Below the pieces are notes generated by a model. The model was given only the letters and a program-made list of their open reading frames with translations, ran no database searches and was not told the origin of the DNA. Below are positions 1-12,009 of a stretch of 64,000 nt of DNA, in pieces. This stretch comes from Atrina japonica (taxonomy: Eukaryota > Mollusca > Bivalvia > Pterioida > Pinnidae): contig BROG01000299.1 of NCBI GenBank assembly GCA_030159075.1, forward strand, positions 755,501-819,500. The letters run 5' to 3'. Numbering within the stretch: the first letter of the stretch is position 1; each line of letters begins with the position of its first letter. Position numbers and translations under genes: made by a program.

Positions 1-1657
1 TCTCAAGACTAAAGGCTAGAGCTGTTATCATATATGACGTCATCGCGACAAATCACGATACTGAAACCCCGACGACGATATCGTGAAAATATTATAGCAT
101 CGCGATATCGCTGACTCCAACAGAAAATAAAGTCTTTATATTTATTGTGTACTTGAGCTACCTAAACAAACACAAATCACGTACATTGTTGTGAAACTCC
201 TCAAAAATATATATTTTTTTACATTTATTATGTGCCTGTCTTTACTGAGGGGATATTACGCATGAAATAAAAAACAAACAAAAACTGCTTAATCGGCATA
301 GTTAGCAAGAATAATACTGAATTTAATTCTGTGGAATATCGTGATATTATCGCGATGATATCGGCAAATATCACCGATATAATGATGCTAACAGCTCTAC
401 TAAAGGCACAAAGCAACTCCTTTAAATAACATCTTGATAGTTAATGAATATTTATACCTGCTATACTAAATTCATAGATAAATTATGACACGTACAAAAA
501 TACCTACGGAGTCCAAAATTTGTTATCCGATTTTAATAAAAAAAACACCAACTTAAATTATACATCAATGTAGGTCACTCTAATACAAAACGTATTCTAA
601 TACATACAGTGGTTCTGGAGGGCGAGATCTTCAAAGAGGGATACCCCCTTTTTACCATTTTGCCCTACATTAGTCCCATCCCTAAGCCCATTCAGCTGAA
701 AAACACAAACTTAGAAGAGGATCATAATCATTACTTCCTGTAAAATTTCATTAAAATTCCTTCAGGGATTTAAGAAGAGTAGTCAAATATGTGAAAAAGT
801 TAACAACAGATGTCAAACGCCAAACAATGAGTAATGACTATGGCTCACTTGAGCCTTTGGCTCAGCTGAGCTAATAAAAAAAAGCAAAATTTTTTTTATT
901 TCAAGATCATTTCAAATATTTTTCTGTTATTTAATGATAAAATATTGGCAATGCTGGATTGTCCAAGAATTTAGGGACTTTTTCAAGCCCTTTACAATCC
1001 ACAATATTTAATGTTCAAAATTGCTGAGGGTATGGCATTACCTCTCTAGACTTTCATCCCGGTGAGCTAAAAAGGCAGGCACAATTCACAGCACATCAAG
1101 TGTTCTTTCATTCAAATATAGGGCATTTTATAGGGCTCTAATTTCCAAAAGATGAGGGCAATATAAGGGAAATTTCCAAAACTACGGATAAAATAGGGCA
1201 TTTAATATACATTCCTTTAACAAAAGACACAGGGGTCCCCAACGACAATGCTTCACTTAGCAATAAAATGTGACAAAAGCATTTTTTTCAAAATAGAAGA
1301 ACTACTGTAACACGCATGTATATAGATGGCCGGCAATTGTGGGAATGAGAAACAGTACGCTTTTGAGAAGTAAAGTCATTCAAACACGTCTTAAAGGCCC
1401 GTAACTCCTGTAAATATTGTTGACTGTTGGCCATACATGTACATGTAATTAAAGATTTCACTGATATTAAATATCAATTGCAAATGGACAAACAGACAAA
1501 GAAAGGTGATATTATCAGTGTTTATCAAAAAATTATCTGGACATTATAGGGAATGTAATGGCCATTTTCAGTCAAAATATAGGGATTTTATAGGAAATAA
1601 TGGACCACTTACAGGTCTGTCCTAACAAGGATCTCCAGATGCTTTATTTATACATAC

Positions 1658-2014
1658 CAAATTCTAAAGCAATCCTTAATCCTACATGAATGGCCGGTTC
1701 TCCCAGTTTGTTTTCCATATCTTCATAAGGTGATCCATTTTTCAACATCAACATGGCTAAGTGAACACCCCACTTTTTCTTATGAGCAGGTGAGGTGTTT
1801 AACAACATAGTGCCAACTGACAAAGGCCGACAATCACAAGTCTTTGCACAGCCATGTAACTTAGTGGCAGGACCCCCTGGTCGACCCAGCAGCAATACGC
1901 TTACTCCTTCCCAGCAGTCTGCATTTGCAAGGCGTTGTAAAACTTTCACAAGGACTTGTTTTGTGGGAAGGTGAATATCATTCAGGATGTAACCACTGCT
2001 GTTTGGCCTGTCGT
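1658..2014 (-). CDS. Exon 4 of TRANK1-like TPR/ankyrin gene
   Basis: This 357 nt internal exon runs from a tcacag acceptor to a gtatgt donor on the minus strand. It is entered in phase 1 and left in phase 1, and its frame joins that of the exon at 6230-6398. It encodes about 119 residues containing the motifs WEGVSVLLLGRPGG, CAKTCDC, LAMLMLKNGSPYED and GEPAIHVGLRIALEFG. This is the post-TPR segment followed by the start of an ankyrin-type region, as I know it from TRANK1-like proteins of bivalves (a W..v..LLLG.GG block, then a long LL..G.....aIh..l..aL block). The gene continues beyond the left edge, so the large helicase-like C-terminal part of TRANK1 cannot be seen. The family call rests on motif resemblance only; another TPR/ankyrin protein is possible. 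Confidence 0.65.
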
Positions 2015-4257
2015 CTGTGAACACAACACGAGATATAAAAATAAACAAAAGAATTACCTTTCGTTGTGGTTTTAATTTTGTTTATTTCGGTTTTTTTTCT
2101 TTCATTTATCAGAGAAATTTAAACCATGACAAAATTTACATAAATCATACCAAGTAATATCAATAGGTTCTTTTACAAACAGTTTTTTTTTTTATTTCAC
2201 AAAACTTGTTGTCAACAAATCTCTTTTTTTTTTAAAACAACAAAATTTAAACCCAACAAAATTTTCCGATTCTACAGCAATTAACTCAACTCCAAATTTG
2301 TTGATCTGCCAAAAAATAAAAAAATCAAACCAAATGTTCAAGACCATCATTTCCGTCAATAAGACGTCATCAGTCATTTAAGTTTCAATTTAAAATAGAA
2401 CAGATGTATATTTCCAAAGGAGAAAATGGTATCATACAAGGCCTAATTATATCCCCAAGTGTGTTAGATAAATCAGTCAAAGAGTGACCACTTTAAAAAA
2501 TATGACAATCTTAGCTAATATCAAGTCTCCGGCAGAGATTTTCCACACTTCTTTGGGAATGGGGCCTGGGCCTTTTGAATTGGGAATTTAAGCAACATTT
2601 TATTGTAACTGAAAAATTTAGAAATACCCAAAACTATTTGAAAATACAAGGATCTCTTCAAATTTGTGGTCATTTGACTTCATTTGGGAAAAAATGCACT
2701 GTTTTTGCATTTGGAATGGTGACTTATTTCAGCCCCATATGATAGAGTGGAAAATCCCTATCCCGACCCTTACAGAAATGACTTATTCAAACTTCTAAGC
2801 CATTTTTATGTGGGTTGTATGTAACATATAAAGCAGTTGTATGGCAAATACAAGCCACATACAATTCACATACTCAATGGAGTAAGTGCTGATTAAGTTG
2901 AAGTAAGTGAGCCATTTCCTTACATGTGACTTGTATGTCCATTGTAAGGCTTGTATGTGAACTACAATGTATAGAGTGAAAGTTTTGAGTAAACTGAAGC
3001 AAGTAAAACTTTGTCTTACATGAGACTTGTGTGTCCATTGTAAGGCTTGTATGTGATTTACTACATAGGCGTTGGAAGCAAATTGAAAGCTGGGGGGCTA
3101 AACCAACTTAAAACACATACACGCCAGAAACATCTGGGGGCTAAGCCCCAATTTTCAACACCTATGTCTGTCTTTACAAAAAAAGGGGGGGGGGCTAAGC
3201 CCCCCTCCCCCAGCCCCCCGGTTCCGACATCTATGAACTATATTTAGAGTGAAAGTTTTGAGTAAACTGAAGCAAGTAAAACTTTGCCTTACACGTGACT
3301 TGTACTTCCCTTGTAAGGCTAATATATGTCAACTGTATGTTGTTGAGAGATAGTTTTCTGAAAACATGTATGTACAAATCTTTATCATCTCAATTTTCTA
3401 CTCTATCAGCTAGTAAAGTCTGCCAATGATTGGTGCAGAATCTATAGATTGATGTGATTGGCTGATGAAATTGGCAGTTATCTTTATTACTTGTTTGAAT
3501 TCTGATGTCCACAAAATGGCTGCTTCTATGCTTAAATCTTCTGATTTCTGCATAAATTGTGGCCTAAACAATTCAGTTCTTCTGATGTTATGCTGTGGAG
3601 GCATGTTATAAAAATGGGGAAACTAGTTAAAAGAAATTAAATGGAATTTGCAACTCTGGAATTATCATCAGATTATCAGGTAACTTACTGATCAAGATTT
3701 CTCTAGCCTTCCCTTGTGTCTTAAACCACAAGTTTTTGTACATTATATAAATCCACTTCAAATTAAGCATATGTGAATTTTGAAAATTGAATCCACAAGC
3801 CTAACAACAACTATTGTTTAAGAACTTCAATTATTGAATTCTGATAAGGATTTCAATATTTTGTTGACTACATGTACATTTGACTGTAGATGTCCAGTGC
3901 AAAGATAGGTTTATGTAGACTACATTTATTTAGAACTAGATCTAATTAATGCTTTAACTATAATTGAGGTCAGAATTTTAACCTGCCAAGGTAAATATAT
4001 GTATGTCTATGTATATTCAGAATAATCATTTATATAAAATGATGTTTTTTTTTTTAATTCTTCATCTATGACTCAAAGGAAAGTGCAAACCATATAATTA
4101 CAATAAAGTGTACAAACATATCTGATTCATATCTGATTCTTATTCTACTATCTGCTGGTGTCATAATTAAAAATGATCTCCATGATCCATTCATAAAAGT
4201 TATGAATATTCATCAATATAAGATAAATTAGAATTGATATTTATTTGAATTTTTTTT

Positions 4258-5725
4258 TACAAGGCACATATTTTTACAAGGCACATTAAGGGACATTACA
4301 AGGTATATGGGTATTTTGTCAGTCCTATTCCTTGTAAGCGACATATAAGGGACAACAAGGGCACTTAAGGGACATATAACATTACAAGGACATAGAAGGG
4401 ACACATTATAAGGGACATATAAGGGACATTACATAGGGACAATACATATACATATAAGGGACATAGAAGGGACATATAAGGGGGACATAAGGGAAGGGGC
4501 ATATAAGGGGCATCAGGGACATTACAAGACATAAGGAAACATAAGGGACATATAAGGGAAATACAAGGCACATAAGGGACATATAAGGGACATTACAAGG
4601 CACAAAAGGGACATATAAGGGACATTACAAGGCACATAGAAGGGACACATATGAGGGACATACAAGGCACATGTAAGGGACATTACAAGACACATATAAG
4701 GGACATACAAGGCACATATAACAGGCATAGAAGGCACATTTAAGGAACGTATAAGGGACATTACAAGGCACATATAAGGGACATATAAGGCACATATAAG
4801 GGACATATAAGGCACATATAAGGGGCATATAGGGGACATATAAGGCACATATAAGGGACATACAAGGCACATATAAGGGGCATACAAGGGACATATAAGG
4901 GACATTACAAGGCACATATAAGGGACATATAAGGGGCACATATAAGGGACATATAAGGGACACAAAAGGGACATATAAGGGACATTACAAGGCACATAGA
5001 AGGGACATATAAGGGACACATAAGGGACATATAAGGGACATTACAAGGCACATATAAGGGACACATAAGGGACAGGCACATATAAGGGACATATAAGGGA
5101 CACATAAGGGACATACAAGGCACAAATAAGGGACATTACAAGGCACATATACAAGGCACATGTACATTATAAGGGACATTACAATAAGGGGCACATATAT
5201 GGGACATTACAAGGCAATGCACATAAGGGGACATACAAGTAACATATAATGTAAGGGGCATGTATAAGGCCATATAAGGGGCATTACATCTATAAGTTCA
5301 TAAAACATATAAGGAACTTACTTTAGTTTACAGTTTGTTTGTTTGTTTGTTTATAAGTTATAAAAGGGACATATTATAACGTCCCATAAGGGACACTATC
5401 AAGAATCTTTAACTCATATGGAGGGACGTCACCAAACATAGAAGGGAAATTACAAGACATATAAGGACACATAAGGGAAGGGCTTCAAATTTTGGCCTAT
5501 TCTCATTACAAGGTATGAGGGACTACAAGGCACATACGGCCACTGAGCATTGAATGGGTTACTATAACACATGCCGACACCAATAAGGGATATATAAGGG
5601 ACTGGGACATATAAGGCACATATAAGGGGCATATAAGGTATATGTAAGGGACATACAAGCACATTTTACATGGGACATCATCATCATACAAGGCATACAT
5701 AAGGGACATACAAGTAACATATATG
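4258..5725. repeat. Minisatellite, unit near gggacatataaggcac
   Basis: Dozens of tandem units of 11-16 bp are built on acatataaggg, with variants such as gggacattacaaggcac. The dense part is 4258-5290 and a sparser part is 5440-5725, separated by a gtttgtttgttt run and unrelated sequence. The minus-strand reading frames here translate to monotonous Met-Ser-Leu-Ile-Cys-Pro-Leu repeats and are artefacts of the satellite, not genes. Confidence 0.9.
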
Positions 5726-5775
5726 TAAGTGTACCTAATTTACATCTAAAGTTCATAAAAGGACTTTAGTTTACA

Positions 5776-5992
5776 GTTTGTTTGTTTGTTTGTTTATTGT
5801 TGTTTAACGTCCCACTCAAGAATCTGGAGACGTCACCAAACGCCGGTGAAGTGAGACTCGAACAGTGAGGGTCACGATGCCGACACCAACTCACGATCAA
5901 GACTGTCGAAGCCAACCTGCTGCCGGTGAGACTCGAACTCACGACCTCACGATCAAGAGTCGAGCCACTACCAACTGAGCCAGGCGGCTCTA
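5776..5992 (-). repeat. tRNA-derived SINE-like copy
   Basis: On the minus strand the sequence starts with a tRNA-like head: tggctcagttgg resembles an RNA polymerase III A box and gagttcgagtctc resembles a B box. A conserved body follows (accggcgtttggtgacgtc..., ttgagtgggacgttaaaca) and then an aaacaaacaaac tail. Related copies lie at 10628-10918 and 36428-36690. Part of the head region is duplicated within this copy. Confidence 0.65.
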
Positions 5993-6229
5993 CAAGAGAC
6001 TTATAAGTAACTGAGTATGTGACTTATAAGTCCGTTATATATGTCACTTACAAGTCATTTCTGTAAAGGGAGTCACTATGGAGATTTACAATAATATGAC
6101 TTCTATGGTCTCCTTTACCATTCAGAATATTTTGGACAAAATATGAGCACTTTCCAGAAATATGAAGGAAATCGATAACAATATATAAATGTTCTGTTCA
6201 AATTGCAAAATAAAAAACTTTTAACTTAC

Positions 6230-6398
6230 GACATTCCGCAAACAGTAAAAGAACAAAAATCATCTCTGTCAGGAATGTAACCTGTTCATCCTCAGCTTGA
6301 CCAGGTCTACAGGTTTGTCTGTATCCAGCTTTCAATATGTCTAAAGTCTGTGGGTATTCCTCAGCTTTTTTATAAGCCTGTGATGCTCGCCAGTAGCC
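6230..6398 (-). CDS. Exon 3 of TRANK1-like TPR/ankyrin gene
   Basis: This 169 nt exon lies between a tatctgtttcag acceptor and a gtaagt donor, entered in phase 0 and left in phase 1. It encodes about 56 residues beginning GYWRASQAYKKAEEYPQTL. This is a canonical TPR helix pair (G/YWR.a.ay..aeey..al) and the direct continuation of the TPR that begins in the exon at 8286-8545, which ends in YWIK. The second half, ending MIFVLLLFAEC, is hydrophobic and helical. TPR arrays mediate protein-protein contacts. The exact match of phase and of TPR register with both neighbours is the main support for this exon. Confidence 0.75.
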
Positions 6399-6469
6399 CT
6401 GAAACAGATATTTCAAACATAAACAAGGCTGAAATGATGGTTGACTTCATGGGTCACAAGTCAATCTGA

Positions 6470-6950
6470 CATATCAACTACAGTCAAACCTGCCTTAAAG
6501 GCCACCTGTTTTCAGCAGCCACTTGTCTTCAACAGCCATTTAGTATCCCCCAATCAATTTCACTGTATAAACATACCTAAACCAGCAGCCACCTGTCTAA
6601 CGTGGCCAGCGGCCAGTGATATTCAGGACAAAATGACTGGTCACACTGTTTTCAACAGCCAGTTTTTGAAGATGGTTGATCGCATGATCCATTTTCAAAA
6701 AACCTATGAACAGGTTAGCCAGGTAGCACTGTAATGTACATGATTTTGACACCTGATCATCTTAACATCAAACTATCATGTATTGGTATTTGAATATACA
6801 TGTGTTGCTATACACTGCATAATGGACATCAATTTTCTTTTGATTTTTGTCAACCTGGAACTAAAGGCCACCTGTCTTATGCAGCCACTTTTTCCATTTC
6901 CCTTGAGTGGCAGCTGAAAACAGGTTTGACTGTATATATTTCAGTGTTTA
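6470..6950. repeat. Dispersed repeat with aggccacctgttttcagcagcc units
   Basis: Several short imperfect repeats of a ggccacctgt-(c/t)tt-cagcagcca motif occur here. The bounding phrases are acagtcaaacctgcctt at the left and gaaaacaggtttgactgta at the right, which are inverted relative to each other. That suggests one small interspersed element inside the intron. No coding capacity is visible. Confidence 0.5.
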
Positions 6951-8220
6951 GTTAAAGTTTTAACCTTGGGTAATTTTGGTAATATTTGACACTTTTTCTT
7001 TCGAAAACACACTTCTAACTAAAGGAAATGAATTTCAAAATATTGTTGTATTAATAGAGTTATTAACAAAATTCCTTGGAAAGTTAGAATTTTTCTTCGG
7101 GAAAAGATTTGACATTTCATATAAGGAAAACTTTACTATGCTTCAGACATGACTAGCTGACAATCTGAAGAGTAGTAAGTGTTTTATTATTTGGGATGTC
7201 ACATGCTTTGACCACTTTATCGTCTGCCAATCAGCGAGCGTATTAGATTTTCTTACAAATACATAACAGAATTAGGACAAAAAAGATACGCTAAAGTGCG
7301 TACCTGGAATTCACGTCTAAATTTGTTGCAATTATCTCATGACATAACTTGATCCCGACGGATTAATGAAAATAATAGATCAGATACCACCAAAGCTGCA
7401 AGGAAAATTTAGTTAACTCATTCACCCCTTAAGACATATTTGGACTGATCTAAGTCATTGATTTACAGAAGAGTCCATTGTTTTTTCAGGGATTGATGAG
7501 TTAAATAAACCGATATGTTCCAGGGAAAATGTCATCATATGGCACATCCTGCTACCAATATGAAGAAACCTGATTTTACCAAACAAAATAACTTAAATTC
7601 TGGATAGAATTTTGGCCTAATGCATGTGCTGTTCAACAAGGTCCTAATTGAAGCAACATAGGCTAATGTAAGGTTTATGTAGACTTGTAAATGATGTACT
7701 GGTTCTCCATTACGCTATTTATCATGGACAGTTCGTGGAAAATCCCTGGGCACATGCTTGTAAACACAAAGATTATAAATCAAATCACAAAAGGGGTAAC
7801 AAGAATGTTTTTGGTACTACATTACTGGAGCTACAGTTATGCATGGAAAAAGAGTGAGAGTCAATTTTACGTCCCTATTTTTTCAAAATAAGACAGCACC
7901 GATTTGTTTTTTGGGAGAACTCAGATGGGCCACATGTTCTTAGTTTACCCTTTACACTAAGAAACAACATCTGTTTCCCATTACCGGTAACAGGACTTTT
8001 TTCCTCCAAAATTTTAACTGATATTAGGCTATATTCCCAATCCCAAATAATATATTTTTTGCTCAATTTCTTGCCAATTTATTATCTCTCATTTTTATGC
8101 TGATATTTTTAATCACTTCAAAATAGAAATACAACCGTTTGACAATAAAAAAGATATCAAAAATAGATTAGTAAAATAGTGCACTTCCTAACACACAGAA
8201 AACCTTTTTGAAGTATTTTT
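6951..8220. other. Intronic sequence without recognised features
   Basis: AT-rich intron between exons 2 and 3 of the TRANK1-like gene. I see only simple runs (a poly-T tract at about 8216-8242 that is poly-A on the gene strand) and a dispersed ttaactcattcacccctt(a)aagacat phrase at about 7412, which recurs at 17394 and, inverted, at 43500-43595. No supportable reading frame. Confidence 0.6.
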
Positions 8221-8285
8221 TTTTTTTTTTTTTTTTTTTTTTGCAACAGATTCAACATGTCTGAAATTTCAAATGTAGCACTGAC

Positions 8286-8545
8286 CTTGATCCAGTAGGG
8301 AAACTCCTGGATACAACTTGTGGCATCTTCAATGGCTTTTTTATAGTTCCCCATCTTGCAGAAAACCAAAGACCTATTGCTTAGAAGTTTGGGGATTTCA
8401 CTCTGCATCCCTGGCATATAAAATGCAAGGTTAAGTGACTCTGTATAACACGCTAAAGCCAAATTTAACTGGTTGCTGTTCAGTGCTTGCTGTGCCTCTT
8501 CTTTCTTCTGGAACATCAACATGGCATTAAAATGCATGTTGAAAT
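8286..8545 (-). CDS. Exon 2 of TRANK1-like gene (TPR domain)
   Basis: This 260 nt exon runs from a gatcttttttcag acceptor to a gtcagt donor. It is entered in phase 1, completing an Asn codon with the single base left by the exon at 13252-13306, and left in phase 0. It encodes 87 residues. The sequence is a clear TPR protein: FQKKEEAQQALNSNQLNLA, then LACYTESLNLAF, then LLSNRSLVFCKMGNYKKAIE, then DATSCIQEFPYWIK. The A..aln..ql.lAl.cYtesL / LLsNRSl.f.KmgnykkAieDa pattern is the classic first two TPRs of TTC, STIP1 and TRANK1-type proteins. The in-phase joins on both sides make this the most secure exon of the gene. Confidence 0.85.
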
Positions 8546-9355
8546 CTGAAAAAAGATCAAAATGTAAGAGGACGATATGATGGACCCTCTATATTACGAC
8601 CATGTTCATTCCTTGGAGACTCTGTCCCAATCTAATTAAACACCGATCTCTAGTCACTCTGGTTTTCTGATGTGTTGCATATAGGAACTAACACAATCTA
8701 CTATTGGATCACATGTAGATGACCACTCATGGTGTAATGTTTGACCAATGAATATGAGACTTGAATGGCAAAGAGATGTAATTTATTTTAAAAAGGTAAA
8801 AATGTCTGTCTGCAAAATCCTGTTCTGATATCCTTTTAAGTGATTCAAACTTATTAAAAGTTATGGAAAAAATTCTGTACTTCCGGATTTTTTGTGCTTG
8901 TTGTTGTTTATAATACGATATTAAAAATGTTTACATCTCTTTGCCATTTGATCACTTATAAGATCATGTAAGTCGCATTTTCATTGGTTGAAAATGACAC
9001 ACCTACAAGGTCATCCACACGTGACCCCATTCGTTAGATCCTCTACGCGACATTTCAGAAAACAGGAGCTGTGTGAGATTCATTTATAATTAGATTGACT
9101 TTGTCCATGCATTGAAGTTGCTGTTATAAATAAACACACACTGAAAACAGCAGATTAACAGACTGTGGCTAAAAATTAGAAATCGATGTTGTTAAAGGTA
9201 GCCGATAGATAAAAGTAAAATAAATGCTTTTGAATTCTGCATAAACTCACAAATACATTACCACGTATCAGTTCCATAATTGAAAAAATATAAAAATACC
9301 GATAATTTTTTCAAAGGGATATATTTGTGTTGTTGTATCGCAGGACCATTAGACT

Positions 9356-9616
9356 AACAAGATGTGTTTGTGAAACACAAATGCTCCCAGTCCAAACAAA
9401 TTTTTCCAATGTCCTACATTTTGACCCCACCCCAAGGAGCATTTGATGTCAGTGAAGTGAGAGCAGCCCTTAGTTGAATTTACAGTCCAAACTTTAAACA
9501 TTACACTTTATATGTAACCGGAACAAAATTACGGATAAACAAACAGGCAGACTGACGGACGGATGATCCAAACACTATATGCCCACGGCAGACTTTTCAG
9601 ACAGGGGGCATAAAAA
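9356..9616. repeat. Short interspersed element, copy 1 (aacaagatgtgtttgtgaaac ... gggggcataaaaa)
   Basis: The copy begins aacaagatgtgtttgtgaaa, where tgtgttt/aaacaca can pair, and ends cagggggcataaaaa. It contains a conserved centre with gtcagtgaagtgagagcag, attacactttatatgtaa and a cagactgacggacgg stretch. Near-identical architecture recurs at 13461-13749 and 62212-62531. It is non-coding. The 3' end, a GC hairpin followed by ataaaaa, resembles non-autonomous Helitron/Helentron tails; that assignment is inference. Confidence 0.6.
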
Positions 9617-10627
9617 TGCACATTTGTTCTTAATTTTTACTGTCAATGTTATGTACAGTCGTGGGACATATATATTCGTCACTTATGTTATTTTCTTCTT
9701 TGTTTTATATAAAACCAACAATTTTTAAATGCCCACAAAATACACTAATTTAAGGAATATTTCAAATATTTAATTTTTACATGAGGGACATTGAATACAT
9801 ATTTTTAATCTTTTGGAAATTTTGACATACTCTATGTTTATTTTGAGAAATAATGATTCTGTGGAGGATGAAACTATTTCATGTAAATTTTGACATATTC
9901 CATTAGACTGAAAGAATAATTACGGAATTTATAAAATGAATGCAAGAGAATAAATACTGACATTTCTGTAAATAAACATGATAATTTAAAAATGTATATA
10001 TTTTAGAAATAAAAAATTATCCTACTATAAATTTGTACAAATTTGTCAAATCCTGGTATGATTGGTGGATTTTTTCAGCATTTAAAAATTGTTGGTTTTA
10101 TACAAAACAAAGAAGAAAATAACATAATTGACGAATATATATGTCCCATGACTGTACATTTGTTTATGACAAAATCCAGTCCATAGGTGAAATTGTTGGA
10201 ATAATGACTGTTGTTATAAAGTGGTCTTGCTGTATGTCTGTGAAACTAATGAAAGCAGCTGCAATTTATGAGGACTAAATATTGCCATCATTTTTTTACT
10301 TTTTTGACTGTTGCGCCTCAAATCCAGCCAAGAATTTTTTTACTTACATCATGTATACAGAGATGTCCCCTGCTTTAGGTGAAGTGCTACATTTTGATCT
10401 GTGCTATGGACAGATGCCAATACAGTTAGGGTCCTTTTAGGAGCCACGCCTTCACTGACAAGGGACCTCAGTTTAAAGTCTCATCTGAAACACCTGTGAT
10501 TTTCACTTTGTGAGCCAAGCACCTGTCGAAGGAAGTCCGTATCATTTTTGAAAGTCTTTGGTATGACCTTGTATCTGGCATGGAAGGTCCACACAAGTCA
10601 TCCAAGATCTTGTTGTTAGGAATGTCA

Positions 10628-10918
10628 GACTTAGAGTTTGTTTGTTTATTGTTCTTTAACATCCCACTCAAGAATCTTTCACTCATATGGAGATGTCACC
10701 AAATGCCAGTGAAGGGCTTCAAATTTTGGCCTATGCTCAGCACTTACAGCCACTGAGCAGTGAGGGTTCTTTAAAGTGCCAGCACCTACTGTGACAATGG
10801 ACCTCGGATTAATCTGTCTCATCCAAAGGACAGGAAACCAACCTGACACCAGCTGGCCACAAACTCATGACGTCACAATCAAGAGTTGAGCGCGTTAACG
10901 ACTGAGCCAGGTCGGCTC
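10628..10918 (-). repeat. tRNA-derived SINE-like copy
   Basis: Fuller copy of the family at 5776-5992. The body catcccactcaagaatctttc, gatgtcaccaaatgccagtg and ggcctatgctcagcactt is followed by a tRNA-like head. On the minus strand that head reads gagccgacctggctcagtcgtt and then a degraded B box. The gtttgtttattg end is the tail. Confidence 0.6.
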
Positions 10919-11047
10919 TCATACTTTTAGTGAGTTACACGTATACGACATACTTACAGTGGCATTAGCTGTGTTTACCACAAAAATAAGTTATTTTGCT
11001 TTATACATTTGTACATTTACTACTTGTGATTGATGTAACTGTAAAAT

Positions 11048-11963
11048 AAGAGCTATACACAGGTGTAAGAGCTATACACAGGTGTAAGAGCTACACACAG
11101 GTGTAAGAGCTACACACAGGTGTAAGAGCTATACACAGGTATAAGAGCTATACACAGGTATAAGAGCTATACACAGACATAAGAGCTATACACAGGTGAT
11201 AAGAGCTACACACAGGTGAAAGAGCTACACACAGGTGTAAGAGCTACACACAGGTGTAAGAGCTATACACAGACATAAGAGCTATACACAGACATAAGAG
11301 CTATACACAGGTGTAAGAGCTATACACAGGTATAAGAGCTATACACAGACATAAGAGCTATACACAGGTATAAGAGCTATACACAGGTATAAGAGCTATA
11401 CACAGGCATAAGAGCTATACACAGGTATAAGAGCTATACACAGGCATAAGAGCTATACACAGGTGTAAGAGCTATACACAGGTATAAGAGCTATACAAAG
11501 GTATAAGAGCTGTACAAAAGTATAAGAGCTGTACACAGGTATAAGAGCTATACACAGGTATAAGAGCTATACTCAGGTATAAGAGCTATACACAGGTACA
11601 AGAGCTATACACAGGTATAAGAGCTATACACAGGCATAAGAGCTATACAAAGGTATAAGAGCTATACACAGGTATAAGAGCTATACACAGGTATAAGAGC
11701 TATACACAGGCATAAGAGCTATACAAAGGTATAAGAGCTATACACAGGTATAAGAGCTATACTCAGGCATAAGAGCTATACACAGGTATAAGAGCTATAC
11801 ACAGGTATAAGAGCTATACACAGGTATAAGAGCTATACACAGGTATAAGAGCTATACACAGGTATAAGAGCTATACTCAGGTATAAGAGCTATACTCAGG
11901 TATAAGAGCTATACTCAGGTATAAGAGCTATACACAGGCATAAGAGCTATACACAGGTATAAG
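11048..11963. repeat. 19 bp minisatellite (aagagctatacacaggtat), about 48 copies
   Basis: A nearly perfect head-to-tail array with a 19 bp unit. Positional variants are ggtgt, ggtat, gacat and ggcat in the last five bases, cacac versus tacac in the middle, and a few ctcag or caaag changes. Variants cluster in runs, as expected from local duplication. One unit carries an extra base (ggtgat). It lies in intron 1 of the TRANK1-like gene. Confidence 0.97.
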
Positions 11964-12009
11964 ATGTTGTTATCATTAAAACAAAATATTCCAAAATATG
12001 TCAAACAGC

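Larger units (their letters stand above)
2767..6070. mobile_element. Non-autonomous element with minisatellite core and about 19 bp inverted ends
   Basis: The left end reads cccttacagaaatgactta (2767-2785). The right end (6051-6070) is its near-perfect reverse complement, ending in atttctgtaaaggg. Between them lie diverged repeats of a tacaagtcacat/gtaaggcttgtatgtg motif (about 2810-3330), a large minisatellite (4258-5290 and about 5440-5725) and a nested SINE-like copy (5776-5992). No transposase reading frame is visible. It sits in the intron between exons 3 and 4 of the TRANK1-like gene. The unit boundaries are my inference from the matching ends. Confidence 0.45.

Noticed and set aside
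4365..5756. Overlapping minus-strand reading frames rich in Met, Cys, Pro and Leu
   Set aside because: They are translations of the acatataaggg minisatellite in all frames; no start context, no domain.
5880..5992. Possible functional tRNA gene
   Set aside because: A- and B-box-like motifs are present, but the segment is not a cloverleaf and is part of a dispersed repeat.
11048..11963. Possible CRISPR array (regular 19 bp repeats)
   Set aside because: Head-to-tail units without unique spacers in a eukaryotic intron; an ordinary minisatellite.
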